This document shows positions 24,938-36,060 of a DNA stretch of 64,000 nt, in pieces; position 1 is the first letter of the stretch; each line of letters opens with the position of its first letter. The stretch lies in NCBI RefSeq assembly GCF_022376445.1, contig NW_025955040.1:118297-182296 (forward strand). Direction: 5' to 3'. Both the position numbers and the translations under genes were made by a program. The notes under the pieces are model-generated. The model saw only the letters and a program-made list of their open reading frames with translations. It was not told where the DNA came from and searched no databases. The stretch is from Fomitopsis serialis. Taxonomy: Eukaryota; Basidiomycota; Agaricomycetes; Polyporales; Fomitopsidaceae.

Positions 24938-26189
24938 TTGACCCTCTCACCTCATCTCTCGATTCTGGCGACCTCTAAGTACCCGGATCTTTGCGACCCA
25001 GGCGACACGCAACAAGGCCGCCCGGCCCAGGACTCGCACGACGCGCGTGCAACTCCAGCGCCGAGCAACAAGGTCGCGCAGAACTCAGAGAACGAGGCGC
25101 GAGGGAAGGAGAAGGAGGAAGGGAGAGGAGGGGAAGGGCACAGGGCGAGCAGGAAAAACGCGCACGAAGGCTCGCACGCAGGTACGCCCTCGCTGGCCGT
25201 CCCCGCCTCGCCGTTCCCGCTTCCAGTGCCCGTGCCAGCAGGCGTATCGACGAACGCGAAGTTCGTCGTGTGCTCTGCTGGCCACGGCATCGGCACTTCC
25301 GCCCTCTGGGACGACCTTATGGTCATAACCGGTGTTACACGCGGCAACATGGCGGACGCACACAACCGCGCGTCCGACGTGCCCGTTCTATCGACAATGC
25401 CCGCGCCAGCAGGCGTACCAACGAGCAAGAAGCCCGTGGTACGCTCTTCTGACCACGAAGACGGCTCTTCCGTCTTCCGGGACGATCTCACTGGTCGTAC
25501 CCGACGTTCCGCACGGTAGCACGTTGGACGCGCATTGCTGCACGTCTGGCGTGCCCCGTCCATGTACGATCTGCCACACAGAGGGTACGTCGAGCCTACT
25601 GCTCAACGTACACTCTACCGACGAGAACAACACCGCGCTCGTGGTACTCGCAAATGTACTCGGCGCGCTCGTCGACCTCTCATGTGCGAGCGACGGCACC
25701 GGGGTACACCCCACGACGGTCACTACTGTGCTCGCCGCATATCCCAAACTGCATGTACTGGGGTACGTCGAGCAACAGCTCGTTCGACGTACGCAGTATG
25801 AACCTAAATTCTTCACCAATGGCGGAGGAACCGCCCACGATTCTTATTTTGAATCTCATGGTATGCGACATGCAGGTACAATGCGAAAGCCTCCGACCGA
25901 CGTGCAGAGAAGCATGTCGATCGCCACACCAACGTCCGGCATGTCCATGCCATCCCCTATACCCAGCGACACGGTCAGCGCACGATCAAGTGCGCTCGCC
26001 GCGTCCACCTCCAGCATCAAGATACGACTCGGACCTCTGCTTACGCTGAGGCCCTCGCTCAGCGTATACGACATGACCTCCACGCGGGAGACCATGTCCA
26101 GCGATGCAGTCGGCGCACGATCAACAGACCACTGGCACACACCCTCCCACCTCGTTGGGGTGCCCGGATTCTCGCTCGTCCTTCGCTAG
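24938..26189 (+). other. Open frames in the element interior, doubtful coding
   Basis: Two overlapping plus-strand frames (24938-25519 and 25332-26189) translate to Ala/Thr/Ser/Pro-rich sequence. The first contains a duplicated block (PVPAGVSTNAKFVV... and PAPAGVPTSKKPVV...) from DNA units at about 25231-25365 and 25399-25533. No domain was recognised. The frames may be an accident of GC-rich tandem duplication. Confidence 0.25.
25231..25533. repeat. Tandem duplication of an approximately 134-bp unit
   Basis: Units at 25231-25365 and 25399-25533 align from CCAGCAGGCGTA to GACGCGCA / GACGCACA with about one quarter of positions changed. Confidence 0.65.
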
Positions 26190-27240
26190 CACGCTCGCCG
26201 TTCATCGGCCGTGTCTGCGTGCTGGGCATTCGCCCAGCACGTTCGCGGTCGGTGTGCGTGTGGTACTGGTCCGAGTCCACGCCCTGTCCCCTTCCGTACC
26301 CACTTGCATGCCTGCTCGTCCCCCCGCGTGCGTGCGTTCGTCGGCGGTGTCTGCGCGCTCGCGGATGATGTGCGTGTCGTGCTGCACGACGCCTCGTCGT
26401 CCACCCACCCTTGCACCCATGCTCGCGGTCCACCTGTTGCGCCCTGTGCCTATCTGCCCACGTGTTCGTCCGTTCACTCACCTGCCCGCTCATCCACCCG
26501 CTCATCCGTTTCGCAATTCGCCTGTCCGCTCTCCCGCCTCGCCGTCCACGCCCCCTGCCCGTTCTCCGGCCTGCGCATGCATGTCGTCGTCCGTTTGCAT
26601 GCCCGCCGGCTCGTCCTCTCGCTCGCCTGCCCGCCCGCCCGTCTGCCCAGTGCCCGCCCGTCTTCTCGTTTTCTGGGCCCATCGACCCGCGAGCTCGTTC
26701 GGTCGTTCGGTCGTCCGCTGTGGTCGCCCGGTCGTCTGATCGCCCAGTCGTCTGGTCGGCCGGTCGTCTGGTTGTCCGCTCGCCGTCCCACTTGCGAGCC
26801 TGTGCGCCCGTTGGCCCACCTACCTGCCTGCCTGCGCGTGCGTTCGATGGCCACGTCTGCGTGCTGGGCATTCGCCCAGCGCGCTCGTGGTTGCCGGGCG
26901 TGTCGTGCTGCACGACGACGCACCGACACACCTCCACCCGTCCTCCGCCTGCCTGTCCTTCCACTCGTCTACCGTCCACCTGTCCGCCGGCCACCTGTTC
27001 TCCCGCTTGTTGGCCTTCCTGCTAGCTCGTGCGCGCGTTCGTCGGCCGCGTCTGTGTACTGGGCATTTGCCCCGCGCGCTCGCAGTCGACGTGTGTTGCT
27101 GCACGCCCACCCGTCCGCCCGTCCACCCGCCCCTTGTTCGTCGGCCATGCCTACACACAGGGCATTGGCCCTGCGTGCCCGCGGTCGTCGTGCGCGTCGC
27201 GTTGCACGTCGCCGCGTCCTGCGCCTGCCGTTAGTGAGCT
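26190..27240. repeat. Hairpin-bearing repeats inside the foldback element
   Basis: Four units with the same frame as those at 18.8-19.5 kb. Palindromes lie at 26219-26240 (GTGCTGGGC / ATTC / GCCCAGCAC), 26861-26880 (same core), about 27058-27073 (weaker) and 27159-27173 (CAGGGC / ATTG / GCCCTG). Between them lies C/G-rich simple sequence (26440-26830). Antisense and sense open frames of up to 390 codons are compositional. Confidence 0.8.
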
Positions 27241-27739
27241 CACGCGCGCGTGCGTCGACTCACCTGGCCCTCGCCGTCACTCTCGCTCTGCTGCCCTCGC
27301 CCTCGCCCGTCCGCCCGTTGTCTAGTACGCTTGCCATCCTTGCGTGGCTGCGCCCAGGCCCGCGGTGTTCGTCGGCTGCGTAACGTGTTTGCGCGTGGTG
27401 CCCTTGCCATGGGAGCTCGACACTGTGCAGGTCTCCCGGGTGGAGCTTGAGGACCAGGCAAGGAAGAAGGAGGCAGTCTTGTCCGCGCGGAGAGTCGTCG
27501 GATGCTCCTAGTGCAGTCGGGCGGTCGGTGTAGTTGCCTAAATCACAGTGAGAGATGAGGTGGTGGTGGTCGAGAGCAGCGCTCGGAGCGCCCACCGACG
27601 CGGGCTCGTGACGCATAACACCCTCGGTGTCGTAGTGCATCGTCGGCGCTGCTGAGCGTGTCGTTCGGCGCGAGAACAATATATTGAGCGAGTAACATAC
27701 AATGGTGGGCACCAAAAACCTTTTTAGATATGTTGGCAA

Positions 27740-27925
27740 AAACTTTTTAGATGGAGCGAGTGGCAAAACTTTTAGATAGAACAAGTCGCAAAATGTTTTG
27801 ATAGAGCGAGTCACAAAACATTTAGATTGAGCGAGTCGCGAAACATTTAGATGGAGCGAGTTGCAAAATTTTTGGATGGAGCGAGGTCACGAAACCTTTT
27901 GATACGGTGAGTTACAATCTTTTTG
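27740..27925 (-). repeat. Subterminal 25-bp units, right arm
   Basis: Inverted counterpart of 24381-24555. Cores of the type TTTAGATGGAGCGAGT repeat every 25 bases. Confidence 0.9.
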
Positions 27926-27958
27926 ATATGGGATAATAAAGCATCAAACGGTACACCA

Positions 27959-28645
27959 TAATTGTTCACTTTGAACGGTCTCAGAAAGCAGTGTACAGAG
28001 CCCTCTACTATATTCCAGTATTTTCTGAAGTATTTCTTGTAGCTAGAAGGCTGTGCACTTAGGAAATGCATAGCAAGTCAGAACATCTCCATCGCTGTAC
28101 ATTGCTGTTACCTTTGTCGTGCTCATAGCTTCGCACTGGGTGTCACTGAGTAACATACCTTTATTGACATTGACTTAGGTCTGTCGGTAAAGGTCCGGTA
28201 ACTGCCACTGAAGCTGTACTAAGCGTGACACTTCAATTCCGAAAGGAGGCTTTCGGAATGCCTCCTTTCCGGAATTACTGACTGGCATACTACTCCTCTG
28301 TATACTGGTTTCATCATACTGTTATTCCGCTTTTCACTCGGAAAAGCACAGTAACCAATCTAATAGAACACTCTATGGAAAGACAATCCTTACCGAGATT
28401 GGAGGTTCTCTCCGATTCAGGGATTAAGGGCTGGCTGGGTACTGCGGACTTGTACATCAGCACTAGGTGGAAAGTGCTGACCGAGTTGTTGTTATTGTGA
28501 TCTGTAGTCACCCGTACTGCATTCCCTTTCCTTGAAGTTCTAGTTGAAACTAGAGGCAATCCTTACTCCAAACTCCCTTTCCGACATTACCAAATGATTC
28601 TCGCTTTGTTACTATCACTCATTAGTACTTCAGTAATATGCGGCG
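27959..28645 (+). repeat. Right part of repeat copy A
   Basis: Continues copy A after the insertion and matches 29982-30800: GGTCTC.GAAAGC.GTGTACA, CCTCTGTATACTGGT, GAGGTTCTCTCCGAT, TATTGTGATCTGTAGTCACC and CTCATTAGTA.TTC.GTAA. A TTCCGAAAGGAGGC / GCCTCCTTTCCGGAA inverted pair lies at 28234-28275. Together the two parts make a repeat of about 1 kb. Confidence 0.85.
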
Positions 28646-29711
28646 GTGGACAGTGCTGTGACCAGCAAACATGCCACCCCCGGCGGGCCAGCAGGCCCAG
28701 CACTGTGCACTGTGTGTGTGCCGCAGGCACCTCTGTTTTAGCTAGTGCCTAATCAAGGGATTAGCGCCAGTGGTGTCGGTTGTGACCAGTGACTACATTG
28801 GACCTCTGCAGTGGGCAGCAGCGGGCCTGTGACCCATGACATCTGGGTTGTAGTGATGTCTACAGTATCATGACCCCCATGCACATGGTATTATTGCTTA
28901 TCTTCCATATATGGTAATATTGTAAACAACACAGGCCCCAGCAACATGCCATAGGACTCTATGAATATCTTCTGATTTATCTACAATTTATGGAGCACCA
29001 GACATTCACTTCAATTGCAAATTACTAAATTTGGTAGGTTACCCGCCATATGGGGCAATGTGAGCTTTTTCTGAGACCTCTATGCACCCACTGTGGTTAT
29101 CCCACAACCTGCCTGGAATGTATATTCCCCCTGGATATATCAGTGCACAGTGGCCACTGTGTTTAGCCAGGTCACATGATCCATGTGCCACAACCAGACC
29201 ACCCACAATGCTGGTCATGTGGCTTGTAAGCCCCCAGATCATGTGAGACCCCATGGTCTTTGGTCATGTGACTATGAAAAAGCAGTCCAAAAATGTGCAG
29301 AACATTCATTTTGAGTAGTGATTGGGGCCTAGAAAATGCACTAAAATTCCTGATAAATTGGATGACCTTGGTACCTCCTGAACAACACATGGCAAGGTCT
29401 CACATGAGTCAATGACTACAAGGCTTCAAATACATTTTCAGGTGATGAAAGGATTCCCAGTGCCTGTGCCTTGCTGTGTTTTACTGTGTCTGTACAGTCA
29501 CATGTCCCAGTTCTGTGTGTGTCCCTGTTAGGGATAAGGCTTTGTCAAGCCTTTGCTACTAGAAACCGCAGTCTTCGAATAGGATAAGCAACAGTAAGTA
29601 GGAATTGTTATTGATCATTTCCGGACTTTGTTATGTTTCATTCACTTCCTTCGAACAGACTTCATTGTAGTGTTTACGATGCATTCTAACTGGGGCTAAG
29701 TGATTTTCTTT
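28646..29711. other. Spacer between the two repeat copies
   Basis: Low in open frames and rich in CACTGTG/CAGTG and CATGTGA words; not shared with the flanking copies. It could be internal sequence if the copies are LTRs, or a separate insertion. No coding potential was seen. Confidence 0.4.
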
Positions 29712-30805
29712 GCCGACGTATGTATTTACCAATCGGACTATTACCGAGTTTTGACCAGATGCCTTCAATAGTTGTTACTAGGTAACATGTCACCACACTA
29801 TTCCGACTTCAGGCAATCTAGGAGTGGCTTTCAAGGAAAGGCTCCGAGGTTTCACGAGGCTGTGCTAGTGGTTCATGCCCTCGTGGATCACAGAGCACAT
29901 CCTCGGTGATCAGTGGCTACTATCTCAGGCATGCCTTGGGGCATACACAGTGCAACTTCCTTACTGTTTGAGGCTGTGAGATTATTGTTCGCCTTGAATG
30001 GTCTCGGAAAGCGGTGTACAAAGCCCTGATGACGGCTGTGCACTCGGGAAATGCCATAAAAGGAGCAATCCCGAGAGCAAGTTGGAAGATCCATTGTCAT
30101 CTTCATCTTCACCATCTATACTATACTCCTGTACTTCTCGTACTTGTCAAATTGATCACTGATCAATCTTGCTCTTGACTCCTAGAGTCAGTATTGGTGG
30201 CACTTACCACGCACAGTGGTACATTGCTTCGTGCTGTACATTAGCCCGTTACTATTGACTCATAGCTACGTGCTGAGCCGTCGATCGAGTAGCATACCCT
30301 TGATAGTATTGCTTCACGCTACTAGTAAGGGTCCGGTAATTGTTCATTGAGCTGTACAAAGGATTAGAGTAAGGCATGACAGTCTTCTGTTGTATCTCTT
30401 GTGTGACGCTTCAATTCCGGAAACACCCTCTTTTCGGAATTACTTATTGGGTATATTACTCCTCTGTATACTGGTATCATTCTCCCGTCTTAATCCGCTT
30501 TTACTAGGAAAAGAGCAGTAAACAATCCAATAGAAACACTCTATTGAAGGACATCCTTACCAAGATCAGAGGTTCTCTCCGATCAAGGGCTGGTTCTGCA
30601 TACTTGCACGTCAGCATTGGCGGAAAGTCCCAATGTGATTCTCGTTATTGTGATCTGTAGTCACCACCTTTTTCCTTGAGTTCTAGTCGATCTTAGAGGC
30701 ACTCATGACTCCGAAACCCATTTCCGGACATTTCCGAGTTGTTCACTCTTTGTTACTATCAATACAAACCGGTACTACCGCTCATTAGTATTTCGGTAAC
30801 GTTGG
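29712..30805 (+). repeat. Repeat copy B (uninterrupted)
   Basis: Direct, diverged copy of 24000-24337 plus 27959-28645. Lacks the foldback element; its target equivalent is 29982-29991. The two copies could be LTRs of one degraded element or two independent solo insertions. Neither edge shows a clear TG...CA boundary. Confidence 0.85.
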
Positions 30806-31816
30806 TATTAACTCGGAGATTGACCGAGTAAGAAACAGATCCATAACAGTCCCCAGTTCCGTGTTACACTTGGTACACACACCGTCAACCACGGCACACA
30901 GCAAGGTGTAGGGACATGTGAGGGGGGAGAGTGCTGTTACGGATGGAGTGCAGACAGGATTAGTAGGGCTCTGTAGTTGCCATATATAATAGTAATTGCG
31001 CGCTTCCGGCTTCACCGAAGTGCGCCTGAAGCCATAGACACCACGGGCATACTTGCCTTCAACTCATTCATACGTGTGTGTGCGCGACATCCCACCCACG
31101 CTGGCTGAATCTGAAAGACTGATCCTTGACCACGAGAGAGTGCTCCCTGCACCTTGCTCTTAGACGTGAGCTCCTCACTGTGTGTGTCCAAGAAAGGCTC
31201 CTTGCCATCTCAGGCAGTTTGAGCTCGCCCAAACTCTGCTTCTCTCTGTGCAGGTTTCTCTCGCCTCATCACGATGACTAACACTGCTAACTCCTAACGA
31301 CCAAGAAGATACTTCTACTACCGGTCGTGACAGTACATGTTTCACTCATTTCGAGCACTCTGGACAACACTCTTCCCTCCAGGCACATGGAACAGCCACC
31401 AGCCAGAAATGAGTGGCGAGTACAACACTCCCAAGTGAGAGACCACATGCTCAGGTGGGAATCCATCAAACCTTATTCATCTTGGCACTTCACACTTGCA
31501 TCCCACACACACACACGCCTGGCACTTCACACTTGCATCCCACCACTTGTGCGCGCGGCACACCGAGCAGAGATGGGGGTGCAGAGAGGCGAGTACGGGG
31601 CGTGGGTGCATGATCCGACCACCGGCACGCTCGTAACGAGCGTGGGAACCCATCAAACCCTATTTGAAAAAGAACCAAAAAAGAAAAAAATAATTGGCGG
31701 TACCGACCCCCCTCCGTGGCCAAACCCTTAGGCACTAGGATCGAAGTGAAAAAGAGCGAGGGTGTCCTTAAAACATAAATCTGTATAGGGTATACTGCGC
31801 GAGTCTCTCGACAGAC
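30806..31816. other. No gene; small duplicated words
   Basis: GGCACTTCACACTTGCATCC occurs twice (about 31484 and 31519). A GTGGGAA.CCATCAAACC word occurs at about 31457 and 31641. This lies just downstream of the gypsy pol gene and may include the remnant of its 3' end, but no matching LTR was found on the other side. Confidence 0.4.
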
Positions 31817-34138
31817 TCATTCTTCGTCTTCTGAACTTGACGATTCATCGTCTAGTTCGCCGGGTAAGCCGGACGCGTCTGGCTCGTCATCGCCCAGTGT
31901 GTCTGACTGTTCCATTTCACGCAAGCGTTCGAAGGGTACATCCAGGTGTTCGAGTGAAATCGTGATCGATCTTCGAGCAAGGTAGGGAATGACTCGAAAA
32001 GCGGCGATAGGTCTGTCGAGGACCGTGCCGTCTAGTTCAGCGATGATGTAGGCACCTCCTCGGTTCCGAGATACGACGACCATAGGCCCTTGGTATCGTG
32101 GACGCATCTTACGGTTCAAGGCCTTCTCTATCGCTGTGTTTCGTACGAGGACTAAGTCCCCTCGTTGAAAGTCGAAGTCTTCGATCGTGTACTGATGCTC
32201 TCGTTCGAAGCGTCGCGCAGCCTCACGTCTCGCTTCGTAGACCTTCGAGTAGATCTTCGAAAGGTCCTCCGACCGTTTCTGAAGTGCTATGGCTCGTCGG
32301 GCAATCAAGTCGGTAGTGTCGAGTGCTGTCTCAGGTGGTGGAACAAGGTACGTTGCTTCGATGACGTCGAGAGGCAGTATCGGGTGCGTGCCTGTTGCTG
32401 CAAAGTACGGCGAACATCCCATCCTTCGACGAGTCGTTACGCGTTCGGACCACAGTACTGAGTGGAAGACTTGTGACCAGCGTGACTGATCTCCGTCTGC
32501 TGCCTTGAACAAAGCTTGTCTCATGTCGAAGTGCGAACGTTCGACGATACCGTTCGCTCGCGAGTTGTAGCCACTGATCCTGATATGGTTGATGTGATAC
32601 TTCTTCGAGAGGTATTCGAGCGCCTTGACCCAGGGTGCGCCGTTGTCGGAAACTAGTTCAACAAGCGTACCCCAGCGACAGACAATGTCTTGATATAGCC
32701 ATTCTCCAAGGGTCTGAGCCGTTTCTCTTCGAAGCATTCGAGCTTCGGGGTACGTGATCGAAGAACAGCGCGCTTGCGCTATGAGCTTGTAGCCTCCCGA
32801 AACAGGCATGAACATCGTGTCGCAGAACGCCTTCATGAATAGTCCGGCTGGCATCGCGACCGTCGGTGGGATGAGGATCTGTCGTAACTGACGCTTCTGA
32901 CATAGGTCGCACGTTCGAACATACCAGCCTACGTCGGACTTGTGATCGGGCCACCAGAAGCGTTCGGAGACTGCTACTATCGTTGCGTGGATTCCACGGT
33001 GTCCGATCCTATCGTGGCTCTCGCGTAATGTTCGAAGCCTTCGCTCGGGTGGTAGGACAACCTTATGCGCGCCCTGACCATTTCGTCTCCAGAGTCGATC
33101 CCCGGTGACGAAGAACTGCGTCGCGTACTTGTAGAACGCCTCAAACGCTCGTTGCGAAAGTCCGTCTGGCTTCGACAGAGTCATCAGGAAATGCTTGACT
33201 TGCTCGACACGTGCGTCTAGCTTTCGAGCTTTGTCCGAGCGTGGTACTATCGCGTAGTCGTCGTCATCCTCCCCCTTACTGAAATCTTGACCGTCCTCGG
33301 TCAACACGAGCACCGCAACGTTCGAAGGGCGGGAGAGGGTGGGATAAGGCTGTATCATGTGCACGAACGAGTACATGTTGTCGATCCAGTCTTCGAACGC
33401 GTCGTCTTCGTCGATTGGGTCGTCGCCTGGCTGCGTCGTTCTTCGGGACAGTCCATCCGGTCCGTGCGATGTCCCGGGCACGTGCACGAGAGTGAAGTGA
33501 AACGTGAGAATTGAAACAATCCAGCGATTAATGCTCGCACTCGGTGCGATATCAGGATTAGCGAGCATTCCCTTGATGTAGCGAGCGTCGACTTCCACGA
33601 TCAGGTTTCGAATCCCGATGACATACATTCGAAGCGCTCGAAGAGCGCGGAATAGTCCATAGATTTCAAGCTTTGGTTGCGAGAATCGACGTTCACGGTC
33701 GTTGAGCGTGATTGACCCGAATCGGCTGTAGTACCTGCGCTTGGCGTCTTCCTCGTCGCACTGGCATAGGAGGAATCCGACTGCAATGAAGGACGTGTCG
33801 ACGGCCAGAATAACAGGTGCCGTCGAGTCGTAATTGATCGAACGAAGTGCTGGGCTTTCGAGCAAGGCCTGCTTCAAGTCGTCCTGAGCCTGCTGTTGTG
33901 CGTGGCCCCATTCGAAGGGCATATCCTTCCTTGTTAGACGGACGAGCGCGTCGGCCCGGTGCGCGAAGTTCTTGATAAATATCCTGCACACTCCGATCGT
34001 GCCGAGAAACGCTCGAACATCGGACAAGGTCTGACAGGCGCCCCAGTTTCGGATGGTTGCGACTCGAGATTCGTCAGGCAGGCGCCCTTCAGGCGTACAA
34101 CGGTGGCCAATGACCATGATCTCTCGAGCTATCAGCAC
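31817..34138 (-). pseudogene. Ty3/gypsy pol, RNase H and integrase part
   Basis: A 773-codon frame opens in the last part of reverse transcriptase (VIGHRCTPEGRLPDESRV). It continues through RNase H (AVDTSFIAVGFLL, QPKLEIYGLFRAL, VEVDARYIKGML) and the integrase zinc region (GHRGI...CDLCQKRQ, HHCC type). In the integrase core the catalytic acids are visible in CDTMF, SDNGAPW and GIVERSH, with the last two about 35 residues apart. It ends in an SH3-like C-terminal part (FQRGDLVLVRN...YQGPMVVV). This part alone is open, but it is separated by a one-base deletion from the rest of the polymerase, so the element cannot make a full product. Normally it would copy the element RNA and insert the cDNA. 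Confidence 0.92.
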
Positions 34139-35130
34139 ACTCTTGACTCCCGAAAACGTCCGCCAGCGTAGCGCATTCGAGTGACGATCCGGTTAAGGTT
34201 CTGGAAGTGTTCCCAGACGAACCTTCGAATGCCAGGGTTCTGTGGGATGACTTCACCACCGTAGTCGCTAGCCGGACCTTTGAGCGGAACGTCGTCGATG
34301 TAGGGTACAGTGTGTTCGGGAGTTTCGGGCTGAAGTATATAGGTTACGTCGTCGTGGAAGATGGGTACTGCATTTGTCCACCCCATAGGAAGCGTAGTAA
34401 GTCGCATGGCTCCATACGGTGTCTGGAACGTAGTGAGATCTCTCGAACTTTCGGCGATATAGCGTTCGTCGTAGCCGACATAGAGGTCTAGCATCCCTCC
34501 GCACGTTCGTCCTCCGAACTGTTCGGCGAGATGTTCGGGAGTCGGCGGGACACCAGAGTGTTGGATCGTGACTGCGTTGAGAGGCTCGAGACTGTGAACA
34601 ATCCGCAAGGACTTGCCGTCCTTCTTAACAACACAAAACCATCGCGAACGGTACGACGAGTTCGAAGGTTCGTAGACTCCAGAGTCAATCTTGCGGCGAA
34701 TCATCGAGCAGACCTCCTTGTACAGACCAGGAGGGATAGGGATGTTCTTCTGGACCCAGGGCGTGTGCGGGATCACAGGAAAGTCTATGGGTGGGAAATA
34801 TTCGGACTTGAAGTTGCCACGTTCGTTGTCCGACCAAGCGAACGCGTCGTTGTTCGTAGCCATGAAGTGGTGAAGTAGATCGCGTTCGGCGGGTTGTAAC
34901 AGATCATCGTCGTGCAGCTTATCCGAGACAGCTGCCCTTTCGGCCGTGTAGCGACCTTCGGGCTTGAAAGGAGGTGGGTTGGGGTTGAGTTCACGCATCG
35001 TAGAGAGCGGATCTCCCTTGATGTCGCGAACGATACGAAACTGTTCGGGGACGGACCCGAGAACAGGTCTCGTCTTGAGTGCGACCGGCTTGTACTTCTT
35101 CTTCGATTTTGCCTGTGCGAATGTGGACAC
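34132..35130 (-). pseudogene. Ty3/gypsy pol, reverse transcriptase part
   Basis: The frame carries the reverse transcriptase fingers and palm: PIPPGLYKEVCSMIRRKIDSG, SSYRSRWFCVVKKDGKSLR, FQTPYGAMRLTTLPMGW, and the catalytic box VPYIDDVPLKGP (YIDD). It stops at 34132 with an abrupt loss of homology after RMRYAGG. The next frame picks up the expected sequence at once, so one base has been lost near 34160. The palm itself seems intact. The upstream limit of the original polyprotein is unclear because stops separate it from the protease region. Confidence 0.9.
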
Positions 35131-35484
35131 ATCAGGAGCATCCTCGGACGAGTCGGTACTGTCGTGGGTATGGCCGGTGCGGGTATACGTAGGTAAGTCG
35201 GTCGAACGAGAGAATGTGTTCGGAGAAGTGGTCGAAGATGCATGCGTGTTCGAAGGTTTCGAAGCGTATGACGGGGTATGCTGAGTCGATCTCGTAGCCT
35301 CGGTGGCTGTCCTGACTTCATCGAAAACAAAACTGGAATAGGTATGTGGAACGGAGAGATACGTAGCCGCGAGAACTGGGTCTTCGAGAGATGAATGTTG
35401 GCATAGGCAGAAATGGACGGGGTATCGTTTTCGAAGTCGATCACAAGTGCGACTTGCTCGTCATCGTCGGCCTGAACTACGTGT

Positions 35485-35977
35485 TCAAAAGTCCCGACTG
35501 CCTCTTCTGAAAAACCTCTTGGAACTTCGGCGTCCTCGAGGCATCGTAGGTACCGTGATCTGTTCGGACGTGTTCGGGCACAACAGGGTGATGGTTTGAT
35601 TCTCGTCGGCGAAGTTCTTCACCAGGCTCTCAGTGATGACGTCGAATGGTCGACCTAGCAGCACGTCGTACGACGCGCGCTTGATGACGTGGATCTGGAG
35701 ATACAAGGTGATCGGGCCGACTTGACATGGTACGTTTCGAACAAGGCCGAGCGAGCGGTCACTCCACCGTTCGCGGATTGCATGCTGAGACGATGGTCGG
35801 GTCGAACGATAAACCGAGATGATAGCACAGTGCTTCCGACATGCAGATGACCTGCGAACCGGGATCGAGAATGCAGGCTACCTTCTCCTTACGATCGATC
35901 GTGAGGTCGATCGTTCGAAGCGAGTGGGACTCGGCCGCGACAGTAAGTTCACTAGGTATCGCGCCTCGAGGCAACAC
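35485..35977 (-). pseudogene. Ty3/gypsy aspartic protease, broken
   Basis: Two frames carry a retropepsin-like domain. 35759-35977 includes the active-site loop CILDPGSQVICMSEAL (D-P-G-S, a variant common in basidiomycete elements). 35485-35706 includes YLQIHVIKRASYDVLLGRPF. At least two frame changes lie between them near 35740-35770, so the protease is dead. In the family it cleaves the Gag-Pol polyprotein. Confidence 0.8.
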
Positions 35978-36060
35978 CCTTAGGTACGTCTCGTACGAAT
36001 CTGGAATGATGGTAGCGTCCGGATCAAGCTCGTTGTCGTGGCAGTCTACTAACGCGGGTC

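Larger units (their letters stand above)
24338..27958. mobile_element. Foldback / Mutator-like DNA element, 3,621 bp
   Basis: The element begins TGGTGTACCG and ends with the exact inverse CGGTACACCA, flanked by an imperfect 10-bp duplication. The outer 220 bases (24338-24560 and 27717-27958) are nearly perfect inverted repeats. Weaker inverted similarity continues inward to about 24960 on the left and about 27390 on the right, for example a CGACACCGAGGG block and a CACGAGCCCGCGTCG block. Long inverted repeats and a 9-11-bp duplication are the hallmarks of Mutator-like and foldback elements. No transposase was recognised inside, so the copy is probably non-autonomous. The interior is GC-rich, full of tandem and hairpin repeats, and quite unlike the AT-richer host repeat. 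The direct repeat at 29.7-30.8 kb lacks the insertion, which fixes both borders. Confidence 0.85.

Noticed and set aside
26211..27383. 390-codon plus-strand open frame and long antisense frames in the foldback interior
   Set aside because: All frames are open because the sequence is GC-rich and repetitive; translations are Cys/Arg/Ala/Pro repeats without domain character.
31000..31816. 3' LTR of the gypsy element
   Set aside because: No sequence here is repeated upstream of gag near 36.7 kb, so LTRs cannot be supported.
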